Shown piece after piece: positions 1-13,000 of a DNA stretch of 64,000 bases. The notes under the pieces were generated by a model. That model was not told where the DNA came from. It did not search any database and saw only the letters and a program-made list of their open reading frames with translations. The DNA is taken from NCBI GenBank assembly GCA_022577435.1, contig JAKOON010000010.1:18828024-18892023 (forward strand), in the 5' to 3' direction. The translations under genes and the position numbers were made by a program. How positions within the stretch are numbered: the first letter of the stretch is position 1; each line of letters opens with the position of its first letter. The DNA comes from Embiotoca jacksoni. Its lineage: Eukaryota; Chordata; Actinopteri; Embiotocidae.

Positions 1-3000
1 TACGTAATAATTGTGACAGGCCCAGATGTGGGATGAAATTGCACAGTGTGCAGAATTCGGCTCTTGAAGGTCACAGGGTGCACGTGGCGTGAAATCGAAC
101 TAACTGTACTAAACTGAAGTATTTCTGTCCACTTCTCAAGGATACAACGTACTTCTTGTAAAAATGCCTTGCTATTAAAGTTATGTTGTGACAGCCGCAG
201 TAAAACCTCACAAAATAGCATTTCCATTTTGCTGAGGAAAATTCCTCCAGTCGATCCCAGAGAGATTTTCTGAAAGGTCCCGGCAGAGGACTCGCAGACA
301 TGTTGGAAGAACATGAAACAGTGGTCGTGGCATGTGGCTGTAAAAGTATAAGGAAATCTGCACATCTCCACAGTTGGAAATCAGTTCAAATGCTGAGCTC
401 TTGGAAAACGGAAAACCCCCCCAAATTCAATAGTTCCACTATGCAAGTAATAAACAATGAAGTGATTATTCTCTAAAAGAGAAGCCTCGCCACATTATTA
501 CGCCTTTCTATTTTTATGCATCTCTAATAACTCCCATATGCATCACAATCATTTTACAGCAGCAGTGGGGATTGGTTTGAATTAATGACTTGGAAAAAGA
601 TGTCGGTAACCTTTTAATGTGCAGACTGTTGTTGGATCTCACTATTTGGTATTCCACAGTGCACAGAGTTGTGTTTTTGCTGACTTGCAGTGAGACAATG
701 AGAACGTCGGGCTCTGCTCGAGTCACTGTCGGGTCACCTCAATGGAACGCTTCATTACATGCATATCAGACATGCTGTGATTTCAGAGACAGACACTGAA
801 ATGATAGCGTAGCTCTCGTACCTCGAGACGTCTTGACAGTCTGTGGTGAGTTGTGGCAGAAAGATGTGGCGATTACATTTGAGAGGAGACTGCAGAGAGG
901 AAAATGATGACAGAGCGATGGATGTGATTTTACTTTGGGTTCCTGATGGTGTTAAATGTGTTTTGTTGAATGTTTCTTTGCAGAAGGAATGATACTGGTT
1001 AAAGGCAAGCGCAAACGTGAGCGTCGGTGCACTATAATTATGTGACCTTTTTTTTTTTTTTAAATGATGTGATTCAACTTTGTTTTATGGTTTTACTGGC
1101 TACTTGCACAAACGGATTGAAGCGTGACACTGTTTCACAACCTGTGGAAAAATGGGGAAAGGATGTAGTGGGAAAAGTCCCTTCCCATACGCAGCCCTTT
1201 CATCATGCTTGATGTTAACTCTTCCAACATCCTGAACACGAGTGCGGACAGCCCCGTAATTTACTCCAATTTGTTCATCATGTTTAGTAGAGCTTTTAAT
1301 AATTAACAGTAAATTACAAATTATGTGGCATGGCTAGCTCCCTGGTGGATGGATCTGTTTGGCTCAGTAAAAGCATAAAATGTTTGTGGTTAAGGCCCCC
1401 AGCGAAAAATGTGTACGGTGGTTTCTCTTGGTATGACTACAGTTACTCATTCGATGAGGTGAAATGTCTTTGTGGGAGCACAGGAAAGTTGAAAACGGCA
1501 CAAGGACACAGACTTTTACAGATGTGAAACAACAATACAGGCCAGTTTTAAGGTTCAGGTTTGAAGGCTCAGGAAATGTGGTTCTTTTTGTGCTGAGTGA
1601 GCACTGTGTCAGCTCAAGGTTTTCCATGTTAGTTGAGGAGTGGGGGCTGAACAGGCCACCCTTACTGAAGGTTTTCCATCGTGGTGAGTCCTCAGACGCA
1701 CACGGCATCCAAAGAGTCTGTCGTCTCTGTTTATGGAGACGATGAAATACCATCCTCTGTTTTACCACGATTAGGCTAATTGACAAAGCAGACTTAAACT
1801 GGTTTTAAGATGTAATTTCTATGAAAAAGTGTTGACCCTATTGGGAAGACCGAAGGATTTGGTACAAAGTGCCTTTTACCGTACATCCATCCATTCCATC
1901 CATCTTTAGTAAAACCACAGCTGACAAAAGTGACAGTCACTGTGATGGATGTCTTCCTTTGTCCCGTCCACAGCCTTTTTGTCATGGGGAAGAACTTTAG
2001 TTTTTTTTTTAGCTTTTGGCTTTTAGCCAGATTTAGCAGTCAGTGTTTGTCAGTTTAATGCTGGACAAGTGTTTTGGCCACAATCACATAAGCATACATC
2101 TTTACTTTGGCAGCACAAAAGACTTGTATGGTACATTTTGGAGCAGAGGAATTTAAATAGGACATAGAACGTTTTGCTCTGTCTGTAATTGGTCTCTTAA
2201 GACAATCTCAGATCCTCTTTAAAGTTGTCAGTCACAGAAATTCACACAAAATTGATTTCAAATGCTCTCTAAACTGTCAAACCTCTTTAAACTTCAATTT
2301 GGAGACAATATATGACATTAATGGAGTTTGGTTCATTGCAGTGTAAAGTCATTTTTGCTTCATTTTCCAGCTGTCTTTGGAAATGTCATCGACACATCGT
2401 AAAGTAAAGGTGTTTTTTTGCTGTCAGTGGAGGGGACTGCTGGATGCATTAGTTTTACAAGCCTGTCACATTTCATTTTTCAGTCTCTGGGATGCGAACT
2501 CTGTATGCAAATGCTGCTTGATAGTGTTCGTGGCAACATGGTTTTATGCAACCAGTTCTCGCCTTTGTGATGAGAAACACTTTATGTACTTATTCATCAT
2601 GTTATTTGTTGTTCAAAAATATGTCCTATTTACTGATGTTTTCCAGGCAAGTTGTTGAATTTGTCAAAACTAAGACTGTGCGAGATGGACAAAATCAAAT
2701 ATCTAGCCATTTTTTTTTACCAAATACCTTTATTGATTTTTGCACTGATATTGTAGTGATGACTATTGTTGCATTCACAAAATATTTACATAATTCGATT
2801 TTTGATAAATAATCATCAGTAATGCGGATATGACTGTGTAAAAGCAAATAATAGAACAGCTAGAACAGTCTTGTAGGTTCAGAAAATGACATCACTTTAC
2901 TGAAATAGACCAGAATTACACCATGTCACAATATTGCAATATCAAACTCTAAGATGGTATTTAGTCTCATATCAGTATAACATACAAGTGAAGTAAAACA

Positions 3001-3872
3001 AACACAGCTGCAATTACTGCTTATCACCATAGTTGCCATCAAGAGACAGAAACAGAGATCTTTGAGATTGTAGCTTTACATTTTTTGTTTTGCATTGTTT
3101 TACTTAGATTTTTGTTCATGATTAATATCCAAAAAAGCATATCTGATATTGTAAAAAAAAAAAAAAGAAATCGATTATCAATGTGTTATAACCTATAAGC
3201 TTTCTTCAAGCATGATTCAATATTCTGAGGGAAATGTAACGTTGAACCATTTAGTAATCGTTAGGCCTTTTGGGCTATTTACTACTCAAAGTTGCTTTAA
3301 AAAAAACATGTACAGAGAAAATGACCTACATGCTTATCTGATTTACATATTAGATAATAGAAAAGTAAGTTCCTTGCAAAGTGCTAATAAACCAAGGGTA
3401 GCTTCCCACAGGGATAGGTGAAGGTATAATCCTAACAGTGAATAGTTTAGCACCTCTCCTCATGAGACAGAAACTTGAAAATAGAAGTGTGATATGTATC
3501 ACAAAAAGAAAAACACTAAATGTTACCATAATAGAAACCTTCAGCTTTTATCAAGGATCAAACTTGTAAGCCCCCCCAGTGAAAACTGGCAAAAGAGACT
3601 GTCGTCACTGAGAGTCAATGGATAAATGATGTTGCACAAGTTAAACAATGTATTTGAGAAGCTTCTTGCTGTCAGAAAATCAGATGGTGTTATTTCAGAC
3701 TGCACCCCCTTTGTTTTTGTTAGCTTTACAAAAACACGCTCAGACCTAAAATGTTCTGAGCGTTTATAAGCTTTATAAACTCAAATGAAGTTATGACTGC
3801 TCACTAACTATACTAAGTATGGTCTTACGCCAAGAGATAGAAAATAAAGAGATAAACACACGCTGTACATAT
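1..3872. other. Intergenic DNA, no gene recognised
   Basis: No open frame here has paired splice signals or a recognisable protein family. The open frames are short and have no supporting context. AT-rich tracts and short T or A homopolymers are present. It lies downstream of angptl2. Confidence 0.6.
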
Positions 3873-5325
3873 TTTATTGCAACGTAGTAGTGACGTATCA
3901 AGTTTCATACATTATATTACAAATGTCTTATGTACAAACGCAATGTGTTGGATCTATTGACATCAATAAACCACTAAATTTATACAGTAAATACAATGCT
4001 TGATTCATACAAGCAAATTGGTGGATACCTGTTCAAGAAATTCAAGATTTCAAAACGAGTATTTAAAACAAATGCCAGTCATAAAAGAGAATTTATCTCC
4101 TCAAATTTTACTAATGAGTTGATTTAAAAAAAATATATATTTTTGGATCAAACTGTTATTAACATCAGGTATTTATATTAACAGTTTGGGTTTTGTGTTA
4201 GAAAAGAAAATGGCACTATTCTGTATAGTACATTTTACTGTAATTAACAAAACTGGCCAGAATATCAAGGCTGTATTACAAGTCAATAAATGTTACTGTT
4301 ACTATAAATTTACACATTTGAAACATGTATTTAGAATGAAATTAAATGATAGTCACTGGATACATTTCCTGTGTCAACCTCATTTGCTTGTAGGATACTA
4401 AATATATATTGTAATGTTCCTATTTCAAAGCTACTCACTCAGATCGAATAAGGCAGTGTCACCTCAGGTTCTTGTTTGCCAAAGTCTATTTTAAATAACT
4501 CCTGAGCAATGAGCATGTTTTAATGTCTCATATGTTTAGGGCTGGGTATTGCTCAAAATGTTCGATACTGGTTGACTTTGATACCAGTTCATGAACGAAA
4601 CTTTTTTCCATACCAATTATATCAATAACATTTTATGAAAATGAAAACTATGTTACATATTATGGTACAAATCTTTTAGTTTTCATGCAGTTTAGAAGGG
4701 GAGAGTGTAAACCAGGTCCTTTTCCGTAGGTACAATTAACAGCTGTTCCCTGAATGCCTCACACGCTATCAGTAGATGCTATCCAAAAGCCTCCAGTTAC
4801 TACAGCGCAAGCCACTTCCACACGTGTGAAATTAAACAATCTAATGTAAGATTTAGTTGAGTAAGTTGAAACAATGATTACGTACTTGGGTAGCCCACCC
4901 AAGTAGAGGATATATATATGGGGAGAGCTTGCGTAAACGTAGCAAAAGTTATGCAACTAAATATGAAAACTTGTCAGTGTAGATGAAGTCGAGGTTCTTA
5001 TATTGGTTCCCAATGACAAGGTATTTTTCTCTAGTAAATAGTACCGATGCAGTTCGGTCAGTGCCATAAACGTATACAATTTCGGTACCCAGCCGACATA
5101 TGTTAAAGAGTAACATTTTCAGACAACTGAATAATGGAGCGCACATTTGTTGAATTGTTAGGGGAACCAGTATCGCCCTGATGTTTTGATATTGCACTTT
5201 CAACATGATCTTTCTCTTTGTCATCTGACTTGGTCTGCCGCCAGTCCATTAAACAAAAAAAAAATATTAGGCCTGTAAAGATTTTTTTTGTGAGAAATAC
5301 AGTACAGTATATGTTCCGTGGATGA
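3873..5325 (-). other. angptl2: Probable 3' untranslated region of angptl2
   Basis: The first AATAAA hexamer on the minus strand after the angptl2 stop codon is at 3878-3873, about 1.45 kb downstream. That would give a 3' UTR of a length usual for this gene. The tract contains no coding sequence. It is interrupted by an hAT-like element at 4537-5096. The extent is inferred from the poly(A) hexamer only. Confidence 0.45.
4537..5096. mobile_element. Non-autonomous hAT-like DNA transposon with 8-bp TSD
   Basis: The left end reads TAGGGCTGGGTATTG and the reverse complement of the right end reads TCGGCTGGGTACCG, so the element has short terminal inverted repeats. It is flanked by a perfect 8-bp direct repeat, CATATGTT, at 4529-4536 and 5097-5104. 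An 8-bp duplication is the hallmark of hAT transposases. At 560 bp it carries no transposase frame, so it would have been mobilised in trans. It lies in the probable 3' UTR of angptl2. Confidence 0.75.
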
Positions 5326-5525
5326 TTAGTGGAAGGTGTTTGGGTTTGGGCGGATCATCATAACTACTTTCTTTAGTGAATAGGCTCCTCCTCTGAACTC
5401 TGCCCAGTACACTCCATCTTGATAGCGGCTGCGGTAGTGTCCTCCTCTGTACCAAACTCCATTCAGATTTGAATGGGCACAGGAGTTGTACCACCAGCCT
5501 CCCTTCTGGTAGTGGGCACAATTTC
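5326..5525 (-). CDS. angptl2: angptl2 coding exon 4: C-terminal fibrinogen-like domain and stop
   Basis: Begins in phase 1 with NCAHYQKGGWWYNSCAHS, which holds the last disulfide pair, then WYRGGHYRSRYQDGVYWAEF, and ends NPNTFH followed by TAA. The C-terminus has the family's usual length. Confidence 0.95.
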
Positions 5526-8500
5526 CTATTAAGATTGGAAAATAAATAAAACAGTTAGGCTGTGTGTATAAACATAGTGGAGTCATTGTTTTGAATCTGC
5601 CAAAATGTGCCCAGTTTAAAAAAAAAATGTAACACTGAAATTTGTACCTGTATATGCATCGTGGTCTCTGTCCAGTGTTGTGAACTGTTTGCCGTTATGC
5701 CAGGTGAGCGAATCTCCGGCATTGCCATGGTAACGGCCCACCCTGAGCTTGTAGAAGTCGGCTTCAGGCTCCACTCTGAAGCTGGCGTACTCTGCGAACA
5801 CTTTCCTGCCAGACCAGTCCTCCAGCGTGACCAGCAGTTTGTAGTTTCCCTGGTTAGTCAGCCAGTAGATGTTCTCCAGACCCAGCCAGTACTCGCCGTC
5901 AATATTGCCAAAACCTTGCTGTGAAGTGCCATGATAAGAAAAACATTATCAGTACGATTAGAAAATCCTTTCTGAATGCTCTTTGAAAAGCCTTGAACGG
6001 TTAGTTTGGATGTCTGCGGGATGATTCAGGGTCGTTGCTCATGCTCTGGAGGTAATTATGAGTTTTAGCTCTTCTGTGGGGTTGTTTATCGTCAGGGAAC
6101 ATTACTATAAATGGACCCTCAGAGTCAAGTTCATGGCTTGCATCAGGTGTCCAGATTTCCAGTATTATTTTATTGTTGAAAACACAGCAGGATGCAGTGC
6201 ATTTGGTATGAAATTCAACATGCTGCATGCGGTCTTACTCCTTTTTTCTGGCTCTGGTCATACTGTAAGTTGGTTTGGGGTACTTAGAATGGAAACACTC
6301 CTCCTGATGAGTGCACAAAGGCAACTTGAGATTTCATGTGGTTTAAATGTTTTTGCTAGGCTCTTGGAAATATATCTGTTGTTGCCCTGAGCTTAAGATT
6401 TAATCAGGACCCTTGTGAATTGCTGGCCTGCGAGAACATGTTTTCCATGTACTCCCTCTCCCTGTAGCAGGAGGTTCCTATTCAAAAGATAAAGAAAATG
6501 TGTTCCCCTGTGTAAAAATCACGTTTTCCATAGCCCTTTATCAGATTTGTTCTGATGCAATATTCAGGAAAAAAAAAAAAAAAAGGGGTATTTTTCCAGA
6601 ACATCAGAAATGCAACACAGATGACATTGAGAAATTTGACATTTATGTCCAATATCCTTACGTTTTTATTTTTGGTGTGAAGTCATTTCACAAGACCAAT
6701 GGATGTTGCAGGAATTACTGAGTCATAAGGCTGTGACTGAGACTACATTAGACACTTTGAAAGCCTAACAATCACCTATTCATTAGCAGTTCACATCTGG
6801 TTAGTGTCAAAACACCCTACATAAGCCACCAGCTTCCCTCCAAACTATGAGGTCCTTGATTCGGTGTGAGGTTGTCGCACCTTGTATGTCTCCCAGTTCC
6901 TGAAAAAGTTGACAGATCCGTCCACCCTCCTCTGGATCACGGTCCAGCCACCTGGGTCGTGTCTCTGGTCGCACCACACCTGCATAAGCCGGTTGGCATT
7001 CTCTGGCTTCACTAGGTACATGCCACTGGCAGTGTGGCCGTCTTCAAGAGCCTGCAGACAATCCTTAAAGGGGCCTAAACAGAAAAATTACAACATGACT
7101 TGTACAGCATGTAAAACCCAGTCAACTGCAATAGTGCCTAAAAAGTTAACAATAGGAAATAGGGAAACATCCATGGTGACACAAAGAGTTATTATTCCTG
7201 GTCATAGGGAATCCCATTTTTCAGCGGAGGCTCTCATTTTAACAGCAGAATTGACTTTGGCTGCTCCCCACACAGTGGAAATGGCTGCCGGTTGTGCTGC
7301 CAAAAGAAACACTGGCATGAGGGCAAAGGGAATCCTGACTGCTCTATGATGAAACGGTAGCATAAGGTTTCAGTATTCCATGATGCGTTACAGTCCAGGA
7401 TTATTAGTATACTTAGTTCTTTTTGTATTTTATTTTATGCAGACACATCATTTTCAGTGGAGGCACACCTATTAAGCCTCCACATCATAGTTTGAAGATA
7501 GAATTTACGAGACTAAATTAATGAGGCCTGTAAATCTGTGTATTTAATGGTTGCTTGTGTTTTTTATGCATTACTACAATGAGCTGTGTGAACTAGCAGG
7601 ATAGCTTTTACAGCATGTATGAAGATGTGTTGCTTGTTTGCAGCTGGGGAATAAATTTGACCTACCTCTGAGAAGAGCACTAATGCAGCGTCAATCCTGC
7701 ATTAGTCTGCGCAATACTATTCATGCTATAAATGTTTTGTTCATTTTTTTTGCAAGGACAATTTATTATTGGATTTCATGGTGCAAATCACTGAAACCTT
7801 TACCCAAAATTACAAACCGGGCAAATATGGAAAAACACTAATGGGGGAACTGGCTCCCCTGCTACAATTTGCTGTGAAAGTGTTTAAAGTTCCCAAAATT
7901 TCACACCTGGTTCGTTTGGCAAGTGGCCCGCATTTCAAAGAGTTTGAGTGCAGCGAGGGCAAATGGAAAGAGAATAAGGGGTCACACAAAGGGGTAGAGG
8001 TGAATAAAGCAGTGCAACAGATAAAAAGAGGATGCATATGAAAGAAGAAACAAAGCACTTGTTATTATACAAATCTCTTTTCGAGGTTGTTTTTGGTTTT
8101 ATGAAATCACTCTGGATGATATCTGTTTCATGACCTGCGCTCAGCCATCTTTTTACTCTCAGGAATGTCTCCATTGAGCAGATACAACCCAGAGAGCTGC
8201 CCTGCCCTGCCCTGCCCTGCTCTGTTCTGCCTGATAAAGTCTGCTGCTTTGGTGGAACATATGACTGATTCTTGCCTGGTGCAACTGGAACAAATGACAT
8301 CACTGACTCTGGGTATCTCGTTCTGTTTGTACTTACCCCTCCCCGTTTTTCGCTGACTCCATCCCTGTGTTTTCTCTCTGTTTCTCTTTCACGTCTATCT
8401 CTTCCTCCCTCGTTCTTTTATGCTGTGTAGCTCTCTGTTCGTGTTAAAGGTTTATGTAAGTCTTTGGGTGTTAGTTGCGTGGATGTGGGCAGGAAATTAC

Positions 8501-9991
8501 TTGCCTCCGTTCAAACAATCTGTACAAAGGCTACTGTTCACATGAAGCCTAGTGAAAATGGCAAAGGGTAGCTCAAAATGCCAATGGAAAAAGCTCCCAG
8601 TAGTCATGTTCGGAATGGTTTGGTCTTGTTTTTTTTTGTTTTTTTTCCACCATTTTCCACCAAAGAGAAGTCTTCTAAAGAGAGGGAGCGAAAATCAACT
8701 ATCCACTGCCACCAAGCCCACAAAACACTTTTCACATCAGTTTTTAACTTTGCTAACACGTTCAAACGACCAGTGGGCTCAGGGCCAGATGTACATTTAG
8801 GCGCACATATTTACCCTACCACCATTCTTTGTGTTTTTGTGTGGGTTAAATCAGTGCAATTAAATGATATGCATCTCAAAAGGCAGCAGACAACAGCTTT
8901 TCTGTTCTCACCATTTGTCCTTTGCTCTGGGAATGTGTGGGTCATATTTAAATTGACTGGAAGAATGGGTACTCAGTGTTGTCTCGTGATTAGTGATTAA
9001 ACACACAATCTTTTGGTTATGATGGTAACTGGTGTGTTTGATAAGAGTGCATCAAAGACACATTTTTCTATTGGACTTTGCTGGACTCACCAGAGGGCTT
9101 GTCAGTGGTGGAGGGGCTGTGTGTACCCGTGGGCATCGTTGGAAGAAGAGGTGGTTGAGACTTCTGGTCACTCTGGATCTCATTGCTGATTGGGTTGGTG
9201 ATACGTGGTGGAAGGACAGGTGGCTGGTAAGGCTTGTTGACAGGTGGTGATGGTGGAGGTGGCTGAGGCTGAGGCTGAGGCTGAGGCTGAGGCCGCGGCT
9301 GGGGAACGGGGACGTGACGGAGAGGAGGTCGACTCTGGCACTGTTCTTCTAACATGGCAATAAGTGTTGATTGGTTTGTAGCTAAGGAAGCCAAGTGCTG
9401 GTATTTGTGCTCAAGATCTTTGTATCGACTGGTGAGCTGTTGCATTTCAGAGGTTTGGTTCAGGATCTTGTTCTCCATCTGTGCCAATTCCAGGGCATTG
9501 TCTCTCTTTCTAATGATCTCATGGAGCAGCTGCATGTACAGCTGAGTGACTCTGGAGTTCATGTTTCGACTCTCCTTCCTCAGAAGCTTGACCTCGTTGA
9601 CGATACCTCCGTCCACCTCCACCAACTGCTGCAGGGTCTCGATCTGCCTCTTTTGTTTCTGTAGCTCCACATTTAGCAGCTCTAACTCTTGTTTGTTGAC
9701 CCGGTTCTCCAGCATGGCCTCCGGCTCCTTGGAGTTGACGCAGATGGCTCCAGTCACTTTTTGTTGAGGCACAATGAAAGTGTAGGAACACTTGTCCTGC
9801 TGCTGGTCAGCTGGAGCACGTTTGCTCCTTCCAGTATAGAGAAACTCTCTCTCCAGACCGTCATCACTGCTGTCAAATTCTTGAGTCCTTCCATGGCTGC
9901 TGTCCGATGGGCTCCCCTGCGTCTGCTGGATACCACTGGCTAGTCCATAAACTAGAAGGAGCCCCAGCAGTACCATTGAAGGGGGCTCCAT
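5326..9991 (-). CDS. angptl2: Angiopoietin-like protein 2 (four coding exons)
   Basis: A secreted glycoprotein of the angiopoietin-like family, which in vertebrates acts in inflammation, angiogenesis and tissue remodelling through integrin and LILRB/PirB-type receptors (family knowledge). The coding exons are 9091-9991, 6881-7074, 5648-5918 and 5326-5525, with phase-consistent GT-AG junctions and a total of 1566 nt (521 residues plus stop); human ANGPTL2 has 493. Order: hydrophobic signal peptide (about residues 1-20), basic SKRA segment near 57, long coiled coil (about 90-225) containing the family stretch ETLQQLVEVDGGIV, Gln/Pro-rich linker (about 230-260), and fibrinogen-like domain (about 301-521) ending in MMIRPNPNTFH. 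The four fibrinogen-domain cysteines and the Ca-site region DRDHDAYTGNC are present. The ATG at 9991 is chosen because it gives the signal peptide and lies 25 bases after a good acceptor. Whether this is the a or b teleost paralogue cannot be told. Confidence 0.95.
5648..5918 (-). CDS. angptl2: angptl2 coding exon 3: central fibrinogen-like domain
   Basis: Runs in phase 0 from QGFGNIDGEYWLGLENIYWL to the calcium-site segment LDRDHDAYTG, ending in phase 1. It is nearly identical to human ANGPTL2 in this part. Confidence 0.95.
6881..7074 (-). CDS. angptl2: angptl2 coding exon 2: start of fibrinogen-like domain
   Basis: Begins after a TTTAG acceptor and encodes the domain start, with the first disulfide cysteines in KDCLQALEDGH and QVWCDQRHD. 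The core motif GGWTVIQRR follows and the exon ends at NWETYK in phase 0. The donor is GTGCGA. Confidence 0.95.
7075..9090 (-). other. angptl2: angptl2 intron 1
   Basis: A 2-kb intron with no coding signal. It contains a short CTGCC tandem at 8197-8233. The 0.96-kb second intron (5919-6880) also contains nothing recognised apart from an A homopolymer. Confidence 0.7.
8197..8233. repeat. CTGCC pentanucleotide tandem repeat
   Basis: About six or seven tandem CTGCC-type units, with the last ones degenerate (TCTGT, TCTGC). It lies in an angptl2 intron. Confidence 0.85.
9091..9991 (-). CDS. angptl2: angptl2 coding exon 1: signal peptide, coiled coil, Gln/Pro linker
   Basis: Begins at the ATG and ends in phase 1 within the Gly codon of DKPSG, at donor GTGAGT. 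It encodes the whole N-terminal half. The oligomerising coiled coil is strongly conserved with human ANGPTL2. The linker is lengthened by a PQPQ run encoded by a hexanucleotide repeat. N-glycosylation sequons include NQT and NQS. Confidence 0.95.
9259..9303. repeat. angptl2: Coding hexanucleotide repeat in angptl2
   Basis: GGCTGA-type units on the plus strand (CAGCCT on the coding strand) repeat in tandem and encode alternating Pro-Gln in the linker before the fibrinogen-like domain. The repeat contributes to this protein being about 28 residues longer than human ANGPTL2. Confidence 0.85.
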
Positions 9992-10016
9992 GAGTTAGTG
10001 TCCAACTCACCAAAGC
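9992..10016 (-). other. angptl2: angptl2 5' UTR part joined to coding exon 1
   Basis: The minus strand reads TTCTTTTCAG then GCTTTGG just upstream of the ATG, a good splice acceptor. This suggests that, as in mammals, transcription starts in a separate upstream non-coding exon. That exon and the promoter were not found. Confidence 0.5.
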
Positions 10017-13000
10017 CTGAAAAGAATGGGTAAGAAAATGAAGAACATGGTCACATTGTCGTGAAAACAGAGGACTGTGTGAGCATACCTATGCTCAAAC
10101 ATTGTCCCTTCCTTTACAGTTAAAAGCCCTCAGGATTGAGCTGCAACCTCGTTTTGACATGGCTTCAATGGAGTCCATCACTGCTATGCTTTTTGAGGCC
10201 AGAAGAAGGCTCCCCTGGTCCTATCATTCATTAACTGCAAGAAACAGGCAGAAGCCCCGTGCATACACATCTCCACCGTGGTAGGGGTGGAGGTCAAAAA
10301 TCTGGGCTACTGAAAAAGATTAGATTTGAAAGGAAATTGCTCACATGACCATTTGAGCGCCAAAATGGCTGCTGCGACTTTCCATGACAGGAACCACATG
10401 ATATTCTTGTGTAATATATATAAATCAGAAATCTTGTGGTTGCTCTACTTTTCATATCTCCACCGGCATAAGCACACACTGCTGTGAATTGATTCAATAC
10501 ATCTGGCCATGATCCTGTTTTTTTTTTTTTTTTTTTAATTAGGTCTCTACTATCAAAGGCAGTATGCTGTTTGAAACTAATCCCCCTTAGTGGCTCTAAG
10601 AAAAATATTTATTTTGTCTATTGATGTACAGATCTCTTTAGTCAGTTACACTGCTTGTAGAAATTTACTGGTTTAGTTTAGTTTGCTGTCCTGGCTTAGG
10701 TTCCCTTTGGGTGACTGCCATTGCTCGTTCCTTACACACACAAACACTCCTGTCTGTTCCCCTCTGCAGGCCTGAACATTGTTGCTTATGGAAAATTTGA
10801 GACACCAACAGATGATGCCATTCAAACAACTGGTTTGAATATTGATTGGGTTACATCACTCCTGTCTTAACCAAAATAAGGAAATACTCTGTATTCAGAC
10901 ATCGAAGGGTAATTAATCAGAATTTATGTATCCACTTCGAACATGCCTGTTTCCTATTTTGACTGTTAGACTAAAGGCTTACTTAAACCACTTAGCGTGA
11001 CGAAGTATGATGGATGTTACATAACATTAATCCCTGGTAAAATCTGATATATCCCTGTTTTGGTAACAGTCTCTCTAAAATTCAGTTTTCTTTCTAACAA
11101 GACTTTGTGGCACAACCCTTTCCTCAAGAGTTCACAAGATTGAGATGATTAATTGTTTGGTCCAGAATTCAATTTTATTTTTATTTGAAAAATAAGTGCT
11201 GGCAGTTTTTTGATGTGGTGTTATTAGAAGCAGACGAGATGGCACTAAATGTTGAGGAGAATGTAACTCCTGTGTAAGGATAACAAGGCCTTGAACTCCT
11301 GGGGCACCTTAATTGAAAGCTGCTGTATATAGGATTACAGAGGGGTCCTGTGTACCGCCTCTCCAAAGTCAGAAGGGGCCGGTCTAATCATAAAGCATTA
11401 TAGAGAAGCCTATATTGCCTGCGTAAGAGAGGCGTCAGGGTTGTCCATTTTACAAGCGCTTCCCTCACACATTTTTCATAGCTTACCTCGGTGCGAAAGA
11501 TAACCTACAATATAATGTTGAGCAGAAAACTGGGAAGAGAGCAAAAATGTTTTTGTCTTGTTAATCCGGGCGTGCAGCCAGCACATTAGGTTGGAGACAT
11601 GGAGAAGAGAAATGCAGCGCTCTCCAAGAACATGACCCCTGGCACATTCAACCATTCTCATTTTTATCTGTCTAGAATGTTTAAACACTTTTTTCCTACT
11701 GGGAAAGAAAAAAAAACTTGCATAGAAAAGGTCTTCTGCACACCTTTCTCTTACCTAAACTGTCTTTTTGATCGTTGAGCTTGCCAGGAAAAAAAACCCC
11801 ATGGAATTTGACTGTCTGAGGTATTTTTGTATTCTGTTCAAGCAGCACCTAAAACCACTAAAGAGGAGTGCACTTTCTGTTTCAAATTTACCATGAAACT
11901 ATGTTCAGTCAGCATAGCATGAAGTCTTTCATGGCACTAATCCTGCTAACAAAGCCCAGGCTCTATGACGTCACCGCTGCAAATGCTGATTGATGCAGAG
12001 ATTGTAGCGTCACAAATATTTTTCTCACTATGCAAATAGATACTTGTCAGTCATCGTTGAAATTACCTTAAAATCGTATAGATCAAGCCCTGAAGAAATC
12101 ACTAATAATAGCTTACAAATAAAGCCATACCAAGATAATAGAGTCGCTCAGAGCCTGTCCTTGTAATGGGCTGATGACGGTATTTGGCGAGTGGCTCCTG
12201 CGGTTTCTCCCCCTGGAACATGAGATCTGTCTTTGAGAAATGCCGTGTGATTTACCCCTGCTGCAGTGGAGTCCCATTTTGGACGTCGTTAGCCTGGAAT
12301 CTCCTGCTCTAGGCTTCACTACACTTCAAAGCTGAAGGGGGAAAACTGCTTGCAGCTTGTGATGAAATGTGTGTTTTTCAGTGTATGCGGTATGTGCATG
12401 TCTGTGAGGGTTTTTCCGTTAATGTGTGTTTTCAAATAGCAACACTTGCTGGGCTCAACTCTCCCAGGGACCCATCTGCCCTTGCAGAGAGACAGCCTGT
12501 TATTAACCCATCGGCTGGAGGGAACAGGCCCTTCTTCGGGGTCTCCGTCTTCGCTGTTAACAACCCCTGTGCCTCATTATTGTCCTAAAACCAGTTCACT
12601 TAGACAAACTGCTATTGACCGGCCAATAGCTGCAGAGATTGACTGTTGTTGAGAAGTGTCACATACATCTGCTCTGCTCAGGGCCTAAAACAATTGACTG
12701 AAGTGCAGTGAATAGCCCCTCTCATTGTATTATGATTGGCAGCTCCTCTTAGGTAATTTCTTCAAGTCTGCTTCACACCAAGATGTTTTGGTTTTACTGT
12801 CTTCAGGTGGCAAGTCTGTGTTTACACGACTCCGCCTTCTGGATTTTACTCAATGTTAAATGAAGTGTGATAGGCGGGTGCAGCGGTTAGGTCACCGTGT
12901 CTCTGACCAGCACTGCTCTCCAGCCTTTTTGGTCATGCTCAGCACATATTAATTAGAAGGTGGGCAGCCTTGCTCAGCCTGGCTGATGTCTCTCACCCCA

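Noticed and set aside
1464..1786. Two overlapping frames (93 and 140 codons) on opposite strands
   Set aside because: No family resemblance, no splice or promoter context, and reciprocal openness suggests chance.
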